NCBI RefSeq assembly: GCF_901000735.1
Contig: NC_081544.1
Span: forward strand, 28,452,095-28,516,094
DNA length: 64,000 nt
Direction of reading: 5' to 3'
Origin: Corylus avellana
Taxonomy: Eukaryota > Streptophyta > Magnoliopsida > Fagales > Betulaceae
In this document: positions 36,101-45,800 of the stretch, in pieces
Numbering within the stretch: position 1 is the stretch's first letter
How the letters are laid out: the number at the start of each line of letters is the position of its first letter
Position numbers and translations under genes: made by a program
Notes under the pieces: generated by a model
Told to the model about the DNA's origin: nothing
Database searches by the model: none
Seen by the model: the letters and a program-made list of their open reading frames with translations, nothing else

Positions 36101-38603
36101 ATCTCCGCGGAAAGACCACAACCATCCAATATTTGTATGGCATTGTTTTTGTCCATTCCAATAAAGAAGCACAATATATCAAGGAATATATCCTTTTCAG
36201 TATCATCACTCAGCGCATCAAAGCTTATTCTAAGTTTTTCTTGGATTTGATTCTTAGGAATCTTTTTCAATTTCTCCAACGTACTTTCCCATTCTTGCTT
36301 GCTCCTAGAGAATAAGGAAGAGCCCAAAACTTCAAAAGCTAGTGGCAATCCTCTAGTGTAAGCAACGACACTTCTTGATAAGTCAATATAATCTTTAGGG
36401 GGGTCACTATTTGCAAAAGGCATGCCAACTAAAGAGTTCAAGAGATTTAGTGTCATTCATTTCTTTAGCTGTATATATTCCATCCACTTCAAGCCCCTTT
36501 AGCAAATGCTCATCTCTAGTTGTTATTATAATTCTATTTCTCAGACCAAACCAATCACGCCTTCCAGCTATGGCATTCAATTGCTCCTTGTGATCTATAT
36601 CATCAAGTATAACAAGTACCCTTTAGCACGAAGTCTTTCACTTATCATACTGATTCCTCTAGCAACACTACTTACCCTTATCTTGCTTGTCTTCAAGATA
36701 TCAGAAAGAAGTTGCTCTTGTAAACGAATCTCACCACTAGGTTCTTTAGAAGTTTCCCTAACATTTGCAAGAAAACTTTTACATTCAAACCAATGAAAAA
36801 ATTGGTTATAAATGGCTTTAGCTATGGTCATTTTTCCATTCCACCCATTCCCCAAATTCCTACCATGCGAACATCGTCAACTCCAACACGTAACAATGAA
36901 GTGATGTCTTCCACACCTATATCTAGTCCAACTGGGTAGAGTGTTACGAACAAGTACCTGCTATTTATTTCTCTTGAAATCTCTTCAACAATTTCCCTAA
37001 TGTACTTGGCTTCATGCCTGAAAATTATTTTTAGAAGTTAGTCACATTATACAAGTAAAAAATATTGAAATAAACGTTTCATGCCTACATATAAAAAGTT
37101 AGAGCATATTAGTTTTGGCTAATATCCCTTACTAGCATATATGGTACTACCGGGCTAAATTTTAGATACCATAGAATTATGTTTAGAGTGTGTGTTGACA
37201 TAGTGATTTTGCAGACAACAAGTGTGATTTAAATCAAATCGCAGAAAATAAATTGTTTGGGATTGTATAATTGAAAAATTGTGGAAAAAAAAAATGCATT
37301 TTCAAATCATAGGTAATAGAGTTCTTTTTTGAAAACACACAGTTTTAAAGGCTAAACTGCGAATTTAAAAGTAAAACTGCAATTTTACCATATGCTTAAC
37401 TGCTTTTTTTAAAATCACGTTTTTAAATCTCTATTTTTAAATCGTAAATCTAAACAGACCCTTACTATATGTGAATCTATATCTATATCTAACAAATATT
37501 TAACGTCGTTTATGATGTAAACGACGCCTCACTTATTACGTCGTTTAAACGTTGAGGTTGTTTAAATAAACGATGTCAACATTTACATCTTATACTTAAA
37601 CAACATAAACAATTAAACGACGTCAACCATTACGTCGTTTAGGTAAATTCTTGTTGTTTGTCATTTAAACGATGTAAATTAAATTTACCAAGCCAGAGTT
37701 ACACCACCTATGATAAACAACGTGAATGGTGTTTTTATTTTTTATTTTCTGGGGTAGTGAGAATGGAGTGGATTAGGGGTAGTGACTATTGGATTATATG
37801 CTTTTGTAATATCATTATACTCATCAAATTAACCATGTGAAGATGATTGAGTTGAAAAGTGTTGAGTTGTTTCAAAAAAAAAAAAAAAAGTGTTGAGTTG
37901 TTAAGCAATTAACTTCTGATATCTATGGTAAAATTTCAATCATTTAATTTAAAAATAATGGTTGATATTTGAGGAATCAGCTGGGTAGAATACCTTACAA
38001 ATTCTTGAGGATCTTTATTCTATATTATTAATGTTATTGTCCAGCAAATATGCATGAACTTCTCAGCAGTAAAATTAAAAATGTAAAATGATTGCCTATA
38101 CCTTTGTCCATTGTTTCTTAGATGCCATCCAGACAAATTAGCAACTTCAAACAGAGCTCTCTTCCACCGGAGGACTTTGTCTATCTCCAACAAGTAATGT
38201 TCTTCATGTTTCACAAATGCTTCTGCAAAACTACCCTTTTGGTGTCGCATATCTGATGGATCAACATCATAAAATATAGGCAAAACCAGTTGCCTCGCTG
38301 TTCTTCGGCACTCCATGATCTTCACAAGTACCTCTAAACACCAACTTGAATCGGCAAAATTGTTAGAGAAGACAACGACGAAGACTCTTGACCCTTGGAT
38401 AGGCTGGATTGGATGCACCAATTCGGATGCAATTTGTTCTCCTTTTGTGAGCTCGCTAAAATCTATGAAGGTGTTGATTCCAGCATTTATCAAAGCGAAG
38501 TAGAGGTAACTCGGGAAATTCTTAGCCTGATCATGATCTATATCTCTAAAACTCAAGAATACATCGTATGTCATCTGAAATGGGAAGCAGAAGATGAAGA
38601 CAT
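33188..38603 (-). pseudogene. TIR-NBS-LRR (TNL) resistance-gene pseudogene, copy 2
   Basis: The exon structure is the same as copy 1: TIR 38603..38102, NB-ARC 37017..35917, LRR-lead 35400..35125, LRR 35018..34119 and C-terminal 33835..33188. The start ATG at 38603 (MSSSSASHFR) is in a different place from copy 1. Lesions: a 1-base deletion near 38572 just before 'YDVFLSF'; a 1-base deletion in the P-loop at about 36836 plus Thr to Met beside the Lys; a 1-base deletion near 36622; a 1-base insertion near 36416; TAG at 36079-36081 (Gln position); and TGA at 35230-35232 (TGG in copy 1). The net -1 in the NB-ARC exon accounts for its 1101 bases against 1102 in copy 1. The LRR and C-terminal exons stay open. 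No lesion is shared with copy 1, so the two copies decayed independently. Confidence 0.9.
37495..37680. repeat. Clustered 'acgtcgttta' motif repeat in a TNL intron
   Basis: The word ACGTCGTTTA and near variants (for example TAAACGATGTC) occur at least six times in both orientations within about 185 bases. Such subterminal motif clusters are typical of transposase-binding regions of CACTA-like elements. The end sequences could not be defined. It is absent from the same intron of TNL copy 1. Confidence 0.45.
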
Positions 38604-39349
38604 TTACCAGGCGGAGAAAATGGCAAATGATAGAGATGGAGTTTCCAAGTTCGTGGCTGATGCCGATCATATGAGTGCAATTTATTGATCCAACTGCCAA
38701 AGTCAACCATCGTTTTTTTATATTGTAATATGATGGCACTTCGATTGAAACAAGGGTACATAGAATTAAAGCGTATAGTTGGCAAACTGTCGAATTATTG
38801 GTTTGCTTTCAGTTGGTCTCCTTGGTAGAAACGCTAATATATATATATATATATATATAATTCATGCTTTGACAATAATGGAAGAACAATGAGGTTGGAC
38901 CTATATATTATTGTTAATAAAGACAGCTTCTGTGTTGCAAATCCATTTCGTTCAATTATAGCTGTTACAAGGCCACTTTGATGCGTGTTCAACTTTATGT
39001 ACCATTGTTGCTTTGTTATGGCTAGTCTGGAGATTGAGATTCAAAGCAATTAGCTGTCCAAAATTTTTATCTATAGATTGGTTTGGTCCATCAGAAGGCT
39101 AACAAGCCTAATCGTGTCTACCTAAAAAAAGCGACTACAAAAACATTATAGGAAAGTAGCGGGAGAAGATCTTGGGAGGAAAGCTCTTCCCAAACTCTAA
39201 GAGAGGGAGAGGTTGATTGCTCACATTCGCTTATAGTATATATATAAAAAAAGAAATTAATACATTTAATCATTTAATTAATATTTTTATAGTCTACATA
39301 TACATATGTATGAGACTGAACAAACAACACGCATAATAGGTTCTAATAC
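38604..39349. other. TNL copy 2 upstream flank joined to a metallothionein 3' flank relic
   Basis: Bases 38630-38895 match the TNL copy 1 5' flank (29690-30170), with a (TA)n run at about 38834-38859. From about 38895 to 39316 the sequence matches the metallothionein 3' flank (32760-33050). No metallothionein coding sequence lies between them. The duplicated unit therefore lost the gene by deletion, and homology ends near 39316. Confidence 0.6.
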
Positions 39350-39784
39350 CAAGGCTGGATGGGATTTGGAGTGGTGGTGTGGGATGGGACAGGAGCAGTG
39401 ATAGAGGCGCAGTGCAACTCTTTTGTGGGTGCTCTTGATCCGACGGTAGCTGAGGCTCGAGCAACTTTGATGGCAATCCAACTATGCAAAGAAGAAGGTT
39501 TTACGAAGGTCCATTTCGAAGGAGATGCCTAGACTGTGGTAAATGCAGTGAATTCGAAGGAGGTGGATTGGAGTGGAGCTGGATTATTAATGGAAGATAT
39601 TCGTTGCGAGACACAGGCATTTTAGCTTTGGCGGATGTCATTTGTCAGTAGGGAAGAAAATAATGCAGAACATTCTTTATCCAAATTTGCTATAAGAAAT
39701 TTTGTGGATCAAAAGTGGCTTTATGAGTTGCCTGATTGTATTAAGGATCTTATTTTGATGGAGCAAGTTGCTCTATCAAGCTGA
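39350..39784 (+). pseudogene. RNase H-like (RVT_3) retroelement remnant
   Basis: One frame from 39350 reads GFGVVVWDGTGAVIEA, then 'TVAEARATLMAIQLC', 'VHFEGDA', and near the end 'NNAEHSLSKFAIRN', stopping at 39782-39784. This order (G..VV.D, EA..A, EGD, N..AH.LA.) is the plant RNase H-like domain found at the C terminus of LINE polyproteins. It has TAG stops at 39530-39532 (normally Gln after EGDA or EGDS) and 39623-39625. It is non-functional. No reverse transcriptase is visible upstream. Confidence 0.75.
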
Positions 39785-40090
39785 TGATTTAATCAAAACT
39801 TACTATTATAATCATTTAATTAATGATTTAACGCTCATTTTAATAGGTGGTACGATATTTTAATTAAAAGTCAATGGTGGGTCATGCCACTATATTGAAG
39901 TGCCTTGAGGCCTACCTATTGAAAGGCCTCAAAGGCCACTTACTGGAGAACCTAGGAATTGATGGGCTTCATGACAAAGCTGCCCAAGAAAATTGGCTAA
40001 AGGCTTGTGCACTGGCCTATAATCTAAGGCCCAAGGAGCTCTCAAGAGCTCAGAAGTTCTTGAATCTTGAGAGCTTCTTTTAAAACGTTT
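39785..40090. other. Spacer before the hAT element
   Basis: Includes a short open frame (39874-40083, MVGHATILKCLEAYL...) that I do not recognise. It is rich in Leu, Lys and Ala and could be a retroelement fragment. No other feature is seen. Confidence 0.3.
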
Positions 40091-40098
40091 GTTAAACG

Positions 40099-42555
40099 TA
40101 GGGGTGCAAAGGCGGGCGGTCGCTAACCGCTATAACCGCCAACCGCCTAACCGTCTAACTGCCTAACCGCATTAACCGCTAACCGCCTAACCGCATTAAC
40201 CGCCTAACCGCTATAACCGCCTAGCGGTTAGCGGTTAGTGGTTATTGGGTCTACTAACTGTAACCGCTAACCGTTAACCGCCATTTTATATAATATATTT
40301 TTATAATTATAATTATAAAAATATTTATACATATAGCATAATCACTTGATCATTAAATCACAATTTTTTTAAAAAATAATTAAATCACAATTTGAGTATT
40401 AATATATTATCACTATAATTTATATGATTATATCATATAATCACTTGATCATTAAATCACAATTTTTTTAAAAAAAATAATTAAATCACAATTTGAGTAT
40501 TAATATATTATCACTATAATTTATATGATTATATCACATGAGATTGATCATTAAATCATTTGATTATATAATAACAAATTATACATATATAATATGACAT
40601 AACTCATAAGTATACCAATTCATACTAATACAACAATTAAATATCTAGAGACTTATTTTCAATGTATGTTATAAACTTTATAAGTCTATATAAGTCTACA
40701 TATGTATATGAATAATATAAATGTATAATATCAATACTTAATCATATGATTCAATGACAATTCAAATACTTTATTCAAGACTTCAAATGAATCATATTAT
40801 TAATGTACAATGATGATATGATTCGTATAATATCAAATTAAATAATTGACATTGGATTAAACAATGACCAATGTGTTACTTATAAACACAATTTAAGTAT
40901 TAATGTATTATCATTATAATTTTAGTAATTTATATATTATCACTATAATTGATATGATTATATCACATGATGACTTGATCATTAAATCATATGATTATAT
41001 AATAATAAATAATACATATATAATATGACATAACTCATAAGTCATAAGTCTACAAGTTAATCATATGATTCATGTACAATGATAATCACAATTGATTCAA
41101 TTGAATTAAACAATATATTACTTATAACTACAAGTCTACAATTTAATTAAAACATTATTAGATACTTTAGGAAATTAGGATTTAGGAGTTTGAACATTAC
41201 CATTTACTATTAGATATTAAGTTCCTAAATGGCGGAAGGCATAGTAAAAATAGTGAAATCCCTCATAAAATGTTTGATGAACCAATACAATAAGTTTAAT
41301 GCTAGTGAGTCGTCTACCATTCAGGCAAATGTAGGAAGTTCAAGTGATAATTTGAATGTTGGTTGTGATGTCTTGGAAGATAGCGACTACCAATTTAGGA
41401 AGATGTTTTCCCAACACGTTGAGGAAGATGATGATTTGGCATGTAAGTCAGAGTTTGATCAGTATTCATTGGATGGGTGTGAAAAAACAATAAAAGATTT
41501 TGATATTTTAGGTTGGTGGAAGGTTAATGCGTCCAAATACCTATCCTCGCAGAGATAGCTCGTGATGTATTTGTCATTCCTATTTCCATTGTTGCTTCTG
41601 AATCCGCATTTAGCACCGGTGGACGTGTATTAGATTGCTTTAGGAGTTCATTGTCTCCACTTACCGCTGAAGCCTTGATTTGCACACACGACTAGATAAA
41701 GAACCGCCTAAGCGATGCCGAGTTGGAGGAGTTTTTGGCAGAATTTGATGAGCTAGGTAAATGTTTATAAATTAGTTATTTGCAACTTCATTTAGTTTTC
41801 ATTATTTATTAATTTATTTTAATTATTTATTCATAAATGTGACTCAACCTTCAAGTTCAAGTGCTGCTTCATCTTTTGCCTAGAGGTTTATTAGTAACGA
41901 AAGTTATTATTTTTTGAATTGTCATAGTATTTTAATTACGATACAATTATATTAAGCACGTTTTGATATGTGTACATGCTTGTGCCTTAATATTATTATG
42001 TTTAATATTATAATTTTTCTTCTTTTGATGTCCACAGGATTTGCTAGAGGACCAAATGAGAAGATTGATGAAGTTTTAATGTTTTATTTGTATCATTTAA
42101 TGTTTTATTTGAACTTATTTTATATGCTTTATGTTGAACTTTTTTTATATGTTGTGACAGTTGTCTGAATTCTGAACTTTTTTTTGTATGTTGTGTTGAA
42201 TTTTTTTTTTTTTTTTTTAAAAAAAGTTAACCAGTTATGATTTAATATTTAAGGAAATTTTTTTAAAGTACAAGTAAATGTAAATTTTGGGTCAAATATT
42301 TTGGATTTTTCAATATGAGCTCTTTTTATAGCAATTGGGCCCAAGAAGATATTAAAAATACAAGAAAAAAAAAATGAGGGTAAAAAAAAGCTAAAAAAAA
42401 AAAAAGCTCAAAAAGCCCTAAAGAAAGCCAAGCTCAATTTTAAAAAAACGGTTAGCGGGCGGTTATCTATTTCGCTAACCACTAACCGGCGGTTAACCGC
42501 TAACCGTTAACCGCCTAGCGGTTAGTGAAATTTACTAACCGCCTTTGCACCCCTA
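40099..42555. mobile_element. hAT-family DNA transposon, decayed, both ends present
   Basis: The terminal inverted repeats are TAGGGGTGCAAAGGCGG and its complement, at 40099 and 42555. The flanking 8-base target duplications are GTTAAACG (40091-40098) and ATTAAACG (42556-42563), one mismatch. Both subterminal regions (40110-40280 and 42450-42540) are crowded with ACCGCC/GCGGTTA words in both orientations, as expected for hAT transposase binding. The interior is AT-rich, with internal duplications near 40340-40560 and 40900-41000. A broken transposase remnant is at 41229-41765. It could still be mobilised in trans if an autonomous relative exists. Confidence 0.8.
41229..41765 (+). pseudogene. 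hAT transposase C-terminal remnant
   Basis: The frame from 41229 carries 'FDILGWWKVNASKY'. After a 1-base loss near 41541 the next frame continues 'ILAEIARDVFVIPIS' and 'SESAFSTGGRVLD', the hallmark hAT dimerisation region. TAG replaces Trp after 'ICTHD' (about 41694). The catalytic N-terminal two-thirds is not recognisable, so the gene is dead. Confidence 0.8.
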
Positions 42556-42868
42556 ATTAAACGAGCCCGCTTTTCAGGCTTCTTTTGATAATGACATCAA
42601 TGCCCTCAAGACCAACAGCCACCTGTCATTGTCTCTTCAGCGTTTACCCACCAAATGGTCAATCTGTTTCTTCTTCCTCGCTTTCTCCCAACAATTCCTT
42701 TCCAAATTTTGCGAGAAAATTTATAAAATAACATTTTCTCGAGAAAATCAAAGCCAAACCAATGGTTCTCTGATCTCAGAACCCTAACTGGTCACTTGAG
42801 GACGATGAGGCCGACCCTCCCTGATCACTTCCTGAGCTCTAACGCCATCTTTTCCTCTCCAATTCTTG

Positions 42869-45800
42869 ATGGAACGAGACTCTGCTCTCCATTCGGAGCC
42901 GGAGAAAAGCGATCCGGAGAACCTGAAGGTGATCGAGTGGGAAGACTTCGAGGAAGAGCTTGCGAGGTTGTGGAGCCTGTCTGCTGCGCTGGCAGAAGCT
43001 AAAGAAAAGAAACAAAGTCTCCAACAAAGGCTTGAGGCCGTGATTCAGGTAGGGTTTTAGTGGATGCAGAGGGATTAGTCGTTTTTTTATTAGGTTTTTG
43101 GGGGTAATTGAACATTTGTGCTCTTTTTGTTGCCGAGAAAATGTAGAAAACAGAAAATGAAAGATAAGTTTGAGTGTTCTTTAACGTAGTTAGGGTCTCG
43201 TGAAGCTAATTTCTCCGAGTATTTGAAGGAAGAGGAATAAAGCAAATTTTCCCTTCTGGATTGATTTTCAAGCGCCGAAATCACAAATACTTATGCCATT
43301 GGTTGAATGAAAGCTTGAATTTATTCTCCAATTAGGGAGTTTTGAATTTAGGAATTACTAACTTGATTCATTCTGCTGTAGAAAAAAAGGTATAAAAGTT
43401 GTGAGCTGTTAAAGGAATTCGCCATGTTTGAGCTGTTAAAAAGGAAAATTCAAGATATTGCGTTATATGCAGCACATTACTTCTACGAGGGTCTATTTAG
43501 TGGTGGTTTTGACGTTTTAAATATACGGAGTCTCAAACAATGTGACAACCTGCTAGTAGGATTCCATAGATTATATATTGGTAGTATTTGATTATGGTAT
43601 GCAGGGAAAATGCAGTAGAGGAAGGGAAAGGTAAATGGAGTATCTTTAAAGAAATATTTCTTTTGAACAAGATCTTGAATACATTTTCCATGTTGCATCC
43701 CATAGATTCCCCAATAAAAAAAAAAAAATGGTTGTATTTTTTAAGGTTTTGAATCATATGCTTCATTTGGTTGCTTTGAAGCTCAGGGAAGAACAAATAT
43801 AGTGATAACAAGTTAACAGCAATATTTCTGGTGTTCTGTAATTGTTTGGTTTGCCAGTGCAAAATATTACACAGACAACACACACATCTATATATGTATG
43901 CACGTGTATAATGGTTATATTGATTCATTTAGTTGTCTAGATTGTTGCACCCTGAAATTGGTTGCTGATTCATCGTAGGAAAAGAACATAGAATAAAGTA
44001 TCATTGTATTTGTTTTGTTGTTTTGTTTTCTGCGAAAAATAAAAAAAGGAGGAAAAGCTCTTTTCAACTGAGACTAGTACTTAGTTGAATCTGGTTCATT
44101 TGAAACAAATACTTTGCTTGCTTGGGTCCCTTTCCTGTATTTTTACATGCACTGGATTTAGAATCTTAATTGAATTTTGTTTTTCCTCTGTTTCTTGGAA
44201 ATGTAACAAAGCATTAAGGTTCGTGTTGTATGTTCCATTTAGTTATTCTGTCTCTTAATTTGAACAACTAACCTTTGTCAAATTTTAGAATAGCTTTTGC
44301 CTCACCTTTGTTTGCTTCTATTCATTAATTTTAGAGAAGTGGGAAAGATGACTTAATTGAGCCTGTATAATATGTGAAGATCACATAATGAGTTGTTCAG
44401 TATTTGCCCCCAATGTTTCTTAGTAATTTATTGCAGACAAGAAAATATACAAGCCATCAAGTTTGTATTTGACACCTTACAGGAACTATGTCTTTATAGC
44501 CCGCAAAGTTGCAGGCCACAACATTGGAAAAAGGTCTAAATCCATCAATTTTTTTTTGTTTTCATGGGCGTTAATTGATTAGCCTGTAAAGTAGCACCTA
44601 CATGAACTATGTCTTTATAGGTCTCAAAGTGGCAGGCCACAACATTGGAAAAAGGTCTAAATTTCATCAAATGTTTTTGTTCTCATGGCCTTAATTGATT
44701 AGCCCGCGGATTAGCGGGCCACAACGTTATGGGCAGGTTAATGCTGAGTCATTGAATCGATTGAATGAGCTTGACGAGATGCGTGAGAAACTGGAGGCTA
44801 AAAAGAAGGTGATGGAAAGGATGTCTATGTGTTCTAAGCTTGCAAAGGAGGATGCTAAAAAGCAACAGGAACAGCTTAGCGTTGAAGTTAGGTCGCTATT
44901 GCTAGCTGGGACAGCGCTTTCTGTAGCAAGGAAGCGATTGCAGGTAATTTTTATTCGTACTTGTTAAGATACCAAATATTAATTGGATTTTCATTAAGAT
45001 TAGAAGAAAAGCTGGAAATTTTGTAGTTTTTAGTCACATAAAGTTGTGAACACTCTGCTTGTATTTACTGATCAACAGTGTCTTGAAAATGAGCTTGAAA
45101 TAATTCGTGGTAAACAATGTGTATCGGTTGATACATCTGCTATGAAGTCGGTGAGATATTAACATGTGGGATAGTGAGGGAAAACATCTCTCTGAGTTCA
45201 AAGTTTGTTAGCCAAAATGTATAGTGACCTCCTGAAATGACTCTTGGTTCCTGTTAAAGCAACATTGACACCCGATATCATGATTTTGAAACTACTAGAA
45301 TTGGAAATTAATGGCCTGTTTGGTAAAGTTTATGCGCTTCTTTCATTGAGGGACAGAAGTGGCCAGTGGGGGACTATGCACAAGGCTGTGGCTCTTTCGG
45401 CGCGAGGAAAAGGCGTTTTAGGGTCTAGCCTTGGTTAAGGCAAGGTGCTATGGGGGTGTCATCTTATGGGGTTTTCCTTGGCTGTGTAGCCTGTGTTTCT
45501 GTTTGGCTGGTACGTTCAGATGGTGGTTCCTGCCTTGGGCTTTTGGGGGTGATTTGGGTCTTGTTGTGGTGTTCATTCTGTTTTGGGGTTCTCTCTCCTG
45601 TCACAAGAGGGTGTTTGAGGGGTGATGTGGGGTGTTTTCTTGTGGGAGTCATTTTGTTTTGTGGGTCTTAAGGATGGTGGAGAAGTGTGTGGGGGTTCTC
45701 GATTGTTGTTACTTTCGTTTATGGGTTTCTACGGCTGGCTTTGGCCGGGGTTTTCCTCCTCTTTTTGCTCTTTTGTTTGGTGGTCCTTTTGTATACTTAC

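Noticed and set aside
40110..42540. Direct and inverted ACCGCC arrays considered as a CRISPR-like or telomere-like array
   Set aside because: There is no regular spacer structure. They are subterminal repeats of a hAT element with proper ends and a target duplication.
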